Source: SKVR01 sp964453995 (GTDB taxonomy: Bacteria > Bacteroidota > Bacteroidia > Bacteroidales > UBA7960). Taken from it: a stretch of 64,000 nt of DNA. Under the pieces are notes generated by a model, which saw only the letters and a list, made by a program, of their open reading frames with translations, searched no databases and had not been told where the DNA came from. Shown here in pieces: positions 44,821-53,565 of this stretch. The position numbers were made by a program, and so were the translations under genes. Within the stretch, counting starts at the first letter, position 1. The number at the start of each line of letters is the position of its first letter. The stretch lies in assembly GCA_964453995.1 (NCBI GenBank), contig CAYVQC010000012.1, positions 19,027 through 83,026 on the forward strand. The letters run 5' to 3'.

Positions 44821-46272
44821 TTAATAGCCGGGGTTCTGTATGAGCACTCCATCACTGAGGTCGATCTGGGATTGTGGAATGGGAAATACCTCGTGTTTTC
44901 CTGCCTGCCAGCCTTTTGGGCCAAGAACTTCTGCCGCGCGGTTGGTCCGGATCAGATCGAAATAGCGGTGTTTTTCCATAGCGAGTTCGGCACGCCGTTC
45001 ATCCCATATATCCTCCAATGAGGGAGAGTTAATGGGATCCAAACCAGCCCGTTCTCTAACCAGGTTGAGGGGAGTAGCAACATCGCCACCCGCGTGAAAT
45101 GCTGCTTCGGCATTCATTAATAATACTTCAGCGTAGCGGATATAGCGAATGTTATGATCCAGGGCATAATCCACAGTGTTATATTTCAACTGCGTGTATA
45201 CTTTGAAATTGTAATAAGGATTGGGGCAATTGGCGTTGATAGAATCTCCTTCAGGGGTTGTAAATCCTCTGGGCAGCACAGTGGCAAACTTTCTTGTTTC
45301 GTCGTTGCGGCTGTCAAAAAAGTCGATCAGATCCTGTGAAGGCACATTGAAGCCCCAACCCTGTAGCCTTGGAAAATTATTCCTGGGGCCCTGCACAAAT
45401 CCGTATTCACACCTGTACCGTCCGCGGTCGAACGAAGTAAGCTGCAGTTCAAATATAGACTCGGAAGAGTTTTGCCCCACCACCCGAAACAGGCTGTAAA
45501 AATCGGGGTACAGTGAATAGGTGTTGGAAAAGATGATTTCATCAGTTTGAGACTTAACTTCTGCCCATCGCTCCTGGTACATATAAGATCTTGCCAGCAA
45601 GGCCCGTGCAGCACCTTTTGTTGCTCTTCCGGCTTCGTCCATGGGGTAGACCAGGGGCAGATGTTCAATGGCAAAGAGGAGATCTGACTCAATAAAATCA
45701 TAAACCTCCTGTTTTGAAGATCTCGGGATTTGGGCAAATTGTTCGGCTGTAAGGGTAGTATCTACCAGTGGCACACCCCCAAAAGCCACATTTAACCTGA
45801 GATAAAGAAACGCTCTTAGAAACCTGGCTTCAGCCAGCAAAGGATTACGAACCTCTTCATCTTCGAAGCTTAGATCCAGCAAGGTGTTGATAGCAAAATT
45901 TGCATTCCCGATCACGTTATAATGGTCATTCCAGAAACTCAGGAACAGGTCATTTTCAGGAGAGTGTGTATAATTGTCGAGTTCGATCATTGACGGAGCA
46001 TCATCGGGGGTGCTTCCCTTGTCGGCATCATCACTGGTGATCTCAAACATCCCAATATATGGAAAAACACTTACCCCCCAGTTGCGTAGGCCAGCATAAA
46101 CGGCGCTTACATAGCGGAACCCTTCTTCAGCGGTAGGCTCTCTTTCATAATCCACAGGAAGCTCGCCTTCCAGGGGGACATCCAAAAAGTCCTCGCAGGA
46201 GCTAAGCGAAAAGCCCAGAATAAAACTGGTTGCCAACAAAATGGTTATTTTCGTATATATTGAATTCTTCAT
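44821..46272 (-). CDS. SusD/RagB-family nutrient-binding outer-membrane lipoprotein
   Basis: A 483-residue lipoprotein with lipobox SLSSC (Cys26) followed by the SusD N-terminal pattern EDFLDVPLEGELPVDYE. TPR-like helices carry LLAEARFLRAFLYLRLNVAFGGVPLV and ATKGAARALLARSYMYQERWAEV, and the C-terminal hallmark is IRYAEVLLMNAEAAF, then NLVRERAGLDP and IWDERRAELAMEKHRYFDLIR. It forms the lid of the SusC pore and captures oligosaccharide at the cell surface. It lies 11 bases downstream of the susC homologue, the standard order. Confidence 0.96.
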   Translation of the reverse strand: MKNSIYTKITILLATSFILGFSLSSCEDFLDVPLEGELPVDYEREPTAEEGFRYVSAVYAGLRNWGVSVFPYIGMFEITSDDADKGSTPDDAPSMIELDNYTHSPENDLFLSFWNDHYNVIGNANFAINTLLDLSFEDEEVRNPLLAEARFLRAFLYLRLNVAFGGVPLVDTTLTAEQFAQIPRSSKQEVYDFIESDLLFAIEHLPLVYPMDEAGRATKGAARALLARSYMYQERWAEVKSQTDEIIFSNTYSLYPDFYSLFRVVGQNSSESIFELQLTSFDRGRYRCEYGFVQGPRNNFPRLQGWGFNVPSQDLIDFFDSRNDETRKFATVLPRGFTTPEGDSINANCPNPYYNFKVYTQLKYNTVDYALDHNIRYIRYAEVLLMNAEAAFHAGGDVATPLNLVRERAGLDPINSPSLEDIWDERRAELAMEKHRYFDLIRTNRAAEVLGPKGWQAGKHEVFPIPQSQIDLSDGVLIQNPGY

Positions 46273-46283
46273 GGCGGCTTGTT

Positions 46284-49200
46284 TTAAAAGGTTACGTTTA
46301 TACCTAAAATATAGGTTGCGCTAAGGGGATAGGTATCGTTATCAATACCGGTAGCAATGGGCGATCCTCCGATTTCCGGTGTATAGCCGTTGTATTGAAA
46401 AAGTGTAAAAGGATTCTGAGCGGAGAGGTAAATACGCATACTTCTCATCTTCAGGTTGGCTCTGACATTCTCCGGCAAGGTATACCCAATCTGTATATTC
46501 CTGATCCTGAAATAACTTCCAGACTCCAGAAAGAAAGAGTTGGGAAAGATATTGCGCCGTGTAAGTGCTGCCGAAGGGTAGGTGTCTGTGGTTCCGGGCC
46601 CTTGCCAGTAGTTGTCGTAAAAATCGCGATCGTAGTTAGCATCTGGGAAAACATTTCTTATGGTACGCTTGGCATTGTACACCATATTCCCGTATACACC
46701 CTGGAAAACCGCCGAAGCATCCCACTGGCGAAAAGCAATATTGGCGGTAAAGCCATAGATGAGCTTTGGTATGGGGCTTCCCAGCATAACCCGGTCAAGA
46801 TCGTCGATGCGGTCATCCCCGTTTACATTCTCGTATTTAAAATCACCTGGTAAAGCATCGGGTTGCAGTACCACTCCATCGGGGTTTGTATAACTATTGA
46901 TGTCGGAGTTGCTTTGAAATACCCCTATCACCCGATAGCCAAAAAAAGCTCCCACCGGGTAACCCACCGTTGTGCGTGTAAGAAACTGACCATTGGTAAG
47001 AGCTCCAAAAATAACCCCCGATTCATTCCTGATTTCCAGCACTTCATTATCAACCGTGGACATGTTTCCATTGATGGAGTAGGAAAAATCCCCGTTTTGG
47101 CTTTCGTCTGACCAGCCCAATGAAAGATCAATCCCCCGGTTTCTGATTTTACCGTTATTGCCCAACAGTGAGCCTGTTCCGGCAACGCCGGAAATGGGAG
47201 CATAAAATACGGCATTGTCAGTAATTCTGTTGTAAAAATCAAGTTCAAGACTCAGTCGATCCTGAAGGGTATAGACCTCAAGCCCTGCGTTGATCTCTTC
47301 TACAGTTTCCCATACCAGGAAGTTATTGTAAACGGTCTGGAAGGTAAGGCCGGGGACGGGATTATCTGCCCCAAAGATCCCAGTAGTGCCGGGCCCGGGG
47401 CTGCCCACAATGATTGAGGAGTTGGCCGGAACGTTGTTATTTCCCAACCTTCCCCAGCTTGCCCTGAGTTTTACATACTCAAGAAACCTGGATTCGGGCA
47501 TAAACTCTTCCTGGCTAATAACCCAACCCAGACCAAGAGACGGGAATGTGCCCCATGGGTCGTTGTATTTGGATGAACCATCCTGACGGATGGTGGCAGT
47601 AAGCAAATACTTTGAATCAAAACTGTAGCTAACCCTCGAAAAGAATGAGGCCACACGACTTCTGAAACCACTATCGTCGGCACTACGGCCGGTATCATCA
47701 CCCAGTGTGATATATTGGGTTGCCGAAGTGAGATCGGGTACGTTGAATGCAATACCGCTTAAACTGGTAGTAAAAAACTCCTGTATGGAAGAACCTACCA
47801 TTATTTTAAGGTTGTGGGCACTAAAAATCCTGTTATACTCTAAGGTGTTGTCGAACTGCAGGTTGCGGTTGTTGTCATTATTCTTGTTGATAGAGGTAAC
47901 AGGATTGTTTTGAAGCCCGGATACATTGTAAGCCGGCCTGAAGGACTGGCCCTGGATGAATGCCATTCTTGCACTGAAGGTGCTCCGGAAAGTAAAATTC
48001 TCCAGGAAACTGGCAGTAAAGTATGTACTTGGTATTACATTATACTCCATGTTTACCACATCATGGTAGTATGCACTGGCAACAGGGTTGGCAAAAGGTC
48101 CTGAGAAACCCAATGCCGTGGGGTCGGTCCATTGATCTTCATTTTCTCTGGCTGTAAAAGCGGGAGGTGCAACAAAAGCCTGGAAAAGAGAATAATTGTA
48201 TGCCGGAACCGTATTGTTGCTTGAAAAGATAAGATTATAGCCGAGGCTTATATTCGTAAACTCGTAATCATTTTTAGCCCTGAAATTCAAGCGATTAAAA
48301 TTGTTGTTGTTTTCAGGATTATGGGTATTCAGAATACCGTCCTGGTAAAAATACCCAATACCATAGCTGTAGGAAGAGTTATCGGTGGCACCGGAAATAC
48401 TCAGTTCATGGCTTGTGATCAATGCAGGACGTGTAAGTTCCTGATACCAGTTGGTGCTGTATGGGTAGCTGGCAGGATCAAATGTATTCCCACTGCCAGT
48501 GAGTCCAGATCTTTGATTGAGCAATTCGATGTATTGGGTTGTATTGGCCATTTCCAATATGTTTGTGGCCTGCTGGAATCCTGAGTAGGAAGAAAAATTC
48601 ACCTGGGTATCACCCTTTTTCCCTTCCCTGGTGGTAATAAGAATAACACCGTTGGCAGCCTGTACACCATAAATGGCTCCGGCAGAGGCATCTTTAAGCA
48701 CAGTAATAGTTTCAATGTCATTGTTGTTGAGGAAATTAATGTTGTTTACAATAACTCCATCGACAACATAAAGAGGACCGCCCCCTTCAGCAAAAGCTGT
48801 ACTCACCCCCCTGATACGGATTTGGGGTTGGCTGCCCGGTTCGCCACGGTTGGTAAGCTGCAAACCGGACACTTTTCCCTGCAGTGCCTGGGCGGGGTTT
48901 GCCGTGGCCTGACGGGAAATCTCTTCTGACTCCAGGGTGGTGATAGGTGCTGTAAGGTCTTGCTTGGTGCCGGTACCATAACCAATGAATACAACTTCCT
49001 GCAAAGTAGTAAGCTCTGAACTCAGGGAAACATTGATCACATTTCTACCTTCAACAGGTATCTCACGCGAGCTCATCCCGATAAAGGAAAAGATAAGGAC
49101 ACCATCTTCAGCAGCAGTGATCTCGTAGCGGCCATTCATGTCTGTCTGTGTTCCCTGGTTGGTGTCTTTTATGCGGACGGTAACGCCGGGAAGGGTCGAT

Positions 49201-49301
49201 CCGTCAGCAGCATCGGTAACCGTACCGCTGATACGGATCTGCCCAAATCCCTCTAAAACAACACCTATAAAGAAACAAATCAATAGTATTTTTTTTTGCA
49301 T
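46284..49301 (-). CDS. SusC/RagA-family TonB-dependent outer-membrane transporter
   Basis: A 1005-residue TonB-dependent receptor when started at 49301 (MQKKILLICFF), which gives a proper signal peptide; the open frame extends 11 codons upstream. After the signal comes a carboxypeptidase-regulatory-like domain (ISGTVTDAADGSTLPGVTVRIK), the TonB box/plug (VVFIGYGTGTKQDLTAPI; GVSTAFAEGGGPLYVVDGV), and the beta-barrel ending in an aromatic residue (YILGINVTF). It imports oligosaccharides using TonB-ExbBD energy; an ExbBD operon lies at 62117. It is the first gene of the 24-kb minus-strand operon. Family assignment is certain; beta-1,2-glucan as substrate is inferred. Confidence 0.96.
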   Translation of the reverse strand: MQKKILLICFFIGVVLEGFGQIRISGTVTDAADGSTLPGVTVRIKDTNQGTQTDMNGRYEITAAEDGVLIFSFIGMSSREIPVEGRNVINVSLSSELTTLQEVVFIGYGTGTKQDLTAPITTLESEEISRQATANPAQALQGKVSGLQLTNRGEPGSQPQIRIRGVSTAFAEGGGPLYVVDGVIVNNINFLNNNDIETITVLKDASAGAIYGVQAANGVILITTREGKKGDTQVNFSSYSGFQQATNILEMANTTQYIELLNQRSGLTGSGNTFDPASYPYSTNWYQELTRPALITSHELSISGATDNSSYSYGIGYFYQDGILNTHNPENNNNFNRLNFRAKNDYEFTNISLGYNLIFSSNNTVPAYNYSLFQAFVAPPAFTARENEDQWTDPTALGFSGPFANPVASAYYHDVVNMEYNVIPSTYFTASFLENFTFRSTFSARMAFIQGQSFRPAYNVSGLQNNPVTSINKNNDNNRNLQFDNTLEYNRIFSAHNLKIMVGSSIQEFFTTSLSGIAFNVPDLTSATQYITLGDDTGRSADDSGFRSRVASFFSRVSYSFDSKYLLTATIRQDGSSKYNDPWGTFPSLGLGWVISQEEFMPESRFLEYVKLRASWGRLGNNNVPANSSIIVGSPGPGTTGIFGADNPVPGLTFQTVYNNFLVWETVEEINAGLEVYTLQDRLSLELDFYNRITDNAVFYAPISGVAGTGSLLGNNGKIRNRGIDLSLGWSDESQNGDFSYSINGNMSTVDNEVLEIRNESGVIFGALTNGQFLTRTTVGYPVGAFFGYRVIGVFQSNSDINSYTNPDGVVLQPDALPGDFKYENVNGDDRIDDLDRVMLGSPIPKLIYGFTANIAFRQWDASAVFQGVYGNMVYNAKRTIRNVFPDANYDRDFYDNYWQGPGTTDTYPSAALTRRNIFPNSFFLESGSYFRIRNIQIGYTLPENVRANLKMRSMRIYLSAQNPFTLFQYNGYTPEIGGSPIATGIDNDTYPLSATYILGINVTF

Positions 49302-49621
49302 AACCGTAGGTTTTGGTTCGGAATTAGGTTGCACTTTTTAGTAATAGAGAAATGCCTTTGAATTATAAAAGCACGGTTTATTGATTGGCCTTACTAATTT
49401 ACAACTTGGGGTTTAGCAAGTCAAGTTTTGAGGAGTAAATTACATGCACACTGTTCCGAAAACGTTTGCGGAGGCCTGCATGTTACCTTAACAAAAAAAT
49501 TTAAACTATTCTTTTACAAACGAGTACAAAAACCAAACGGTACTTTTTCTGGTATGGAAAATGATCTTACATCGGAAGGCGGAATAGCACAGGATTATAA
49601 GAATTCTTTTACAAATCTCAA
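49302..49621. other. Upstream region of the SusC-led operon
   Basis: About 320 bases between the SusC start and the end of the regulator gene; both genes read on the minus strand. It should contain the main operon promoter. I find no perfect TAnnTTTG on the minus strand. A cluster of related half-sites is present: AACTTG (49403-49408), CAAGT (49417-49421) and CAAGTT (49422-49427), forming overlapping inverted repeats about 100 bases upstream of the start codon. Confidence 0.45.
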
Positions 49622-52429
49622 TTATTCTGAAAAATTAAATTCCTGGCTCATGAGAAATTCCACCAGGTTTTCATCGTGGGAGAGGTTTAGTTTTTTTCGC
49701 AGGCGGTGACGGCTAACTTCAACACCCCTGGTAGAAACATTAAGCATTTGCGCAATTTCTTTGGTGTTAAAATTCATTCGCAGGTAAGAACACATTCGCA
49801 AATCGTTTGTTGTGAGGGAAGGATATTTATCCTTAAGAACCCTGAAAAATCCCTGTTGCGATAATTTGAGATTATTCAATGCATTTTCCCATTCTGTAGA
49901 TTGCGAACCAAGGCCCTGGTTGATCACCTTCTCCATTGTCCGGATGTGTTTTACGGGATATTTGGCCGATTGTTCCTGCAATTGGGTTATCTGCTTTTTC
50001 AGCTCATTCAGAATGTTGTCTTTCATAAGCAGATGCCGCATGGTAAGCATAAGCTCATAACTTTTGTAATCCAATTCCTTTTCCAGGGAGTTTTGTTTTA
50101 TTTCCATGGCGGCCAGGTCTCTTTGACGCTTTATTTCAAAACGGAAGAAAACATAAATTCCCCAGATCAGCCCTGCCAGGGTAAGCAAATACAAGGCTAT
50201 TGCGCCATTGGATATGTGCCAAGGTTTGGCAATGGTAAATTCCACACTCACAGCATCGGCGGTTTCCCTGGCAATTTCGAGAGTATATTTGCCGTGTTTC
50301 AGATCGAGATAGGTGAAGTGGTTTTGCCGGGTGGTTTGCCATGTAAGGTCGAGTTCTTTAATGCGAAAATGATATGTTTTTGAGAATAATCCGAAACTTG
50401 CAGGATCTGCGAAGGTTACTGCAAGATTATTGGAATGCGACGGAATCTTCTGCGGGAGTATATTACCTGTAAATGCAATGGTATCTCTTTTTCCGTAAAA
50501 ATCCATCCTTTCAATGCGTAACCTGGAAATATCCTTGTGTTGCGAGGCTTTTTCCATGTTGAAAGCATCAAAAATCTGGGGATTTGGCAAAAGCAGGGTT
50601 TGCGCATCCAGGGTGAGAATCTGCAGATTTCGTTGTGGCAGATTAATATTTTCCTGGGGGATTTCCAGAACTTTCCTTGCAGTAAAATCCAGGCTGATTT
50701 CAAAAAGAGCCATCCTGTCTTCCCTGATAAACCAATATTGGTTGTTTTTATAATGGCTGATTTGCGTTGCCTGGGCAAAATCATCCAGGTGTTGACTGAG
50801 AGCCTCAAAAGGAACGATTTCATTTCGCACAAAATCCCAGGTATAAATATTTTCACCGGTAGTAAAAACGATCCGGTTGTTCACCTTAAACACCTTTATA
50901 TTCAGGCTTTTGTTTCCAATCCTTGGGAAATGTTCCACCCGTTGTGCGCTGTTGGCATCGGCCGATAATTCAATTTTGAAAATTCCTTTCTGATGGTGAG
51001 AGGCCCAGACATAACCAAGGTAATCTGTTTCGATATAACGGGTGGGTTGAGCAAAATTGTCAATTTTGTTTCTAAAGATCCACTTTCCATCCGGTCCTTG
51101 TTCGAGCATAATAATGCCTGTGTAGGTACCCACAGCAATGAGATCTCCTATACGGCTAAAGGCCCAGCCCCCGGTAATGGGCGATATTTCATCCATGCCG
51201 GTTTGGGTAATGCTGAAAGTCCCCTCATTATGCCCACAAAGCACTTGCCCATCAAACTCCTGCAATGCCCACACCTGACCCTGGCTTCCTTCTATAAACC
51301 GGAGATTGCGGAAATCATATATCTCACCCTGCTTGTGTATATCCGCCCTGAATAGTCCGTGATTGGTACCGATAAGCAATTGGTTTTCCTGCTTTAACAA
51401 AGCGTAAATTGTACCCAAAGCCCCGCCATTACTACGATAATGAGTGAAAGGGTCCTTCAGGTCAATATAGGCTACCCCTTCATCTAGCCCGGCCCACAAT
51501 CCCATATCGGCATCCAGGAAAAGAGAAAGAACCGTATTGTTGTTGAGCCCTTTATTTGTATTGTAAAAACGCTGTATGCTGCCCTCTTCATTGGTAATTA
51601 CAATACCATTGAGGATGGTTCCGAAAGCCCATGATGAGGGGGTTAGCTGTTTGGCAACATTGCAGGTATAATTTTTCAGAAATTCTGAAACCTGGGACTG
51701 GAAAAAGGTAAATTGACTTCCATCATAAATGAAAATTCCTTCTTTTTCAGTACAAACCAGCCATTGATCATCCTTATAGGGAACAATAGCGTGTACCTTT
51801 CGGTTGGCAAAGAGTTCTCCCCCTTCAATAGGAACAAATTCATTTTCAATAAAATAGAACAAGCCCTCATCGATGATCTGTACAATAAACCGATCTTCCA
51901 GCTGATGCATAAAGAGCATTGTGTAGGGTGCCATAATCTGTTCTACAACAGATCCGTCGTATATATACACTGATGTAAAAGATTGAAAGTATATTTTTCC
52001 ATTAAGAGAAAAAATCTTCCATATCTCATCATTTTTTTCAATTCCATGCTTTTCGGCAAGAGAAATATAATGGAATTCACCGCGTTGGTTGTGCTGCCAG
52101 TAACCGTATTCTTCAAAAGATCCGGTATAAATGATACCATCGGTATGCGCCAGCACCGACCTTACCGGCTGATTGCCTGCAATGGTATGCTTTTCCCAAC
52201 TGATCCCGTTGTATTCTATTAATCCCTCCGAGTTGGCAAAATAAATGAAATGACTTGTGGGGTGTTGAGAGATAGCCCAGTTTTGGTTCCTGATATTAAA
52301 TTCATTGTGGAGATAAGACTGTATAAGGGGCAATTGCCTTGCGGGATAAGATTGTGCAAACAAACCCGCAGTGCAAATTAGCATAAGGGCAATTAAACAC
52401 GTAAGATACCTGTGCCAGTAAGTATTCAT
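49622..52429 (-). CDS. Membrane-spanning one-component regulator: beta-propeller, Y_Y_Y and LuxR-type HTH
   Basis: About 935 residues from the start at 52429 (MNTYWHRYL); the frame allows 7 more. The N-terminal signal/anchor is followed by two-component-regulator-type propeller repeats over about residues 30-600 (WAISQHPTSHFIYFANSEGLIEYNG, NNTVLSLFLDADMGLWAGLDEGVAYI), a Y_Y_Y domain (FSKTYHFRIKELDLTWQTT, FTYLDLKHGKYTLEI), one membrane helix (GAIALYLLTLAGLIWGIYVFF), a coiled coil and a C-terminal LuxR/GerE-like HTH (TTNDLRMCSYLRMNFNTKEIAQMLNVSTRGVEVSRHRLRKKL). There is no histidine kinase or receiver domain. It would sense oligosaccharide in the periplasm and bind DNA directly. Its position upstream of the SusC operon makes it the likely activator. 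Confidence 0.88.
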   Translation of the reverse strand: MNTYWHRYLTCLIALMLICTAGLFAQSYPARQLPLIQSYLHNEFNIRNQNWAISQHPTSHFIYFANSEGLIEYNGISWEKHTIAGNQPVRSVLAHTDGIIYTGSFEEYGYWQHNQRGEFHYISLAEKHGIEKNDEIWKIFSLNGKIYFQSFTSVYIYDGSVVEQIMAPYTMLFMHQLEDRFIVQIIDEGLFYFIENEFVPIEGGELFANRKVHAIVPYKDDQWLVCTEKEGIFIYDGSQFTFFQSQVSEFLKNYTCNVAKQLTPSSWAFGTILNGIVITNEEGSIQRFYNTNKGLNNNTVLSLFLDADMGLWAGLDEGVAYIDLKDPFTHYRSNGGALGTIYALLKQENQLLIGTNHGLFRADIHKQGEIYDFRNLRFIEGSQGQVWALQEFDGQVLCGHNEGTFSITQTGMDEISPITGGWAFSRIGDLIAVGTYTGIIMLEQGPDGKWIFRNKIDNFAQPTRYIETDYLGYVWASHHQKGIFKIELSADANSAQRVEHFPRIGNKSLNIKVFKVNNRIVFTTGENIYTWDFVRNEIVPFEALSQHLDDFAQATQISHYKNNQYWFIREDRMALFEISLDFTARKVLEIPQENINLPQRNLQILTLDAQTLLLPNPQIFDAFNMEKASQHKDISRLRIERMDFYGKRDTIAFTGNILPQKIPSHSNNLAVTFADPASFGLFSKTYHFRIKELDLTWQTTRQNHFTYLDLKHGKYTLEIARETADAVSVEFTIAKPWHISNGAIALYLLTLAGLIWGIYVFFRFEIKRQRDLAAMEIKQNSLEKELDYKSYELMLTMRHLLMKDNILNELKKQITQLQEQSAKYPVKHIRTMEKVINQGLGSQSTEWENALNNLKLSQQGFFRVLKDKYPSLTTNDLRMCSYLRMNFNTKEIAQMLNVSTRGVEVSRHRLRKKLNLSHDENLVEFLMSQEFNFSE

Positions 52430-52487
52430 CTTAAAGTCTTTAATAAACAACTCCCATTGAACCCTTCTACCAAAGGCTAAATTAAAA

Positions 52488-53357
52488 CTATTTTAAACGT
52501 AAAGTGGCTTTTACGGGCCAGTGATCAGAAATAAATACATCCCCCACATTCACCTTATCTACCTCAAAGGTGAGAACATCAAAATGATCATTTACAAATA
52601 TATAATCAATTACAGCCCCTTCAAAATTGTTGTTGAATGCATTATACGTTGATTCAGTTTTTTCAGTCGGTTTTTGCGAAAGATAACGCGCATTCCTGAG
52701 CCCATTGTTTGTTTCCAGGTATTGTATCATATGCTCATAGAGTTCAGAATCATCTCTTATGTTGAAGTCGCCCATGACAATGGTGGGCGAGTCACCGGCG
52801 ATCTCCGGAATCTTTTCTGCCATGAACTCCATGCTTCTTCGGCGGGCAAGATCGCTTACATGACTATAGTGAGTATTGAAAACGAATACAACAGTGCCAC
52901 TCTTCACATGCTTCAGTTTTGCCCATGTAACAATTCGCGGCAACACCGCCTCCCAGCCAATGCTGCCGGGAACATTGGGGGTTTCTGACAACCAGAATTG
53001 AGAATCTTCGAGCAATTGGAATGTTTCTTTCCTGTAAAAAACAGGCGAGAACTCACCGCTTTCAGCGCCATCATCACGACCCGCACCCACGTAAGCATAT
53101 CCCGGCATAATACGAAGCAGATCGGTGTTCTGTTCGTGGAGACTTTCCTGAACACCTACAATATCCGGCATCGTTTCTTTCATGTACAACTCAACAAGAG
53201 GGATACGGTCTGGCCAGGCATTGATTCCATCGTCCGGATTGTTAAACCGTATATTAAGCGAAACAACTGTAAGCTCCTTTGTAGCAGGTTCGGGTGTACA
53301 AGAGCTAAAGAATAAAAGAAGAAAGAAAAGCGGAAGCAACCTGGCTGGTAATTTCAT
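52488..53357 (-). CDS. EEP-family (endonuclease/exonuclease/phosphatase) lipoprotein
   Basis: A 289-residue lipoprotein when started at 53357 (MKLPARLLPLFF), which gives lipobox FFSSC (Cys20); the open frame extends 26 codons further without sense. The mature protein is one EEP domain with a complete active site: LNIRFNNPDDGINAWPDR, DIVGVQESL, FNTHYSHVSDLARRRS, VMGDFNIRDDS, VIDYIFVND and ISDHWPV. Extracytoplasmic location argues against DNA repair and for a phosphodiesterase or phosphatase acting on an exported substrate. It lies directly upstream of the glucan regulator on the same strand, and a second EEP domain is encoded inside the operon at 39860-43363. Confidence 0.88.
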   Translation of the reverse strand: MKLPARLLPLFFLLLFFSSCTPEPATKELTVVSLNIRFNNPDDGINAWPDRIPLVELYMKETMPDIVGVQESLHEQNTDLLRIMPGYAYVGAGRDDGAESGEFSPVFYRKETFQLLEDSQFWLSETPNVPGSIGWEAVLPRIVTWAKLKHVKSGTVVFVFNTHYSHVSDLARRRSMEFMAEKIPEIAGDSPTIVMGDFNIRDDSELYEHMIQYLETNNGLRNARYLSQKPTEKTESTYNAFNNNFEGAVIDYIFVNDHFDVLTFEVDKVNVGDVFISDHWPVKATLRLK

Positions 53358-53565
53358 GCGGTTTGAGATTATGTGTGTATTAAAGTATAAGACCAAATAT
53401 AGAGATAATTCATAACATAAATATTTTATCAACAATTGTAATTTAGCTATTAATTATACGACATAAGGATAGTATTATGCCGGTTCGTCAGCATTTTTAC
53501 AGTACTATTGTTGTTTGTTTTGTTTCCAGTTTTCCCATTTTAAAAATGAGTTAAAGAATAAAGGA

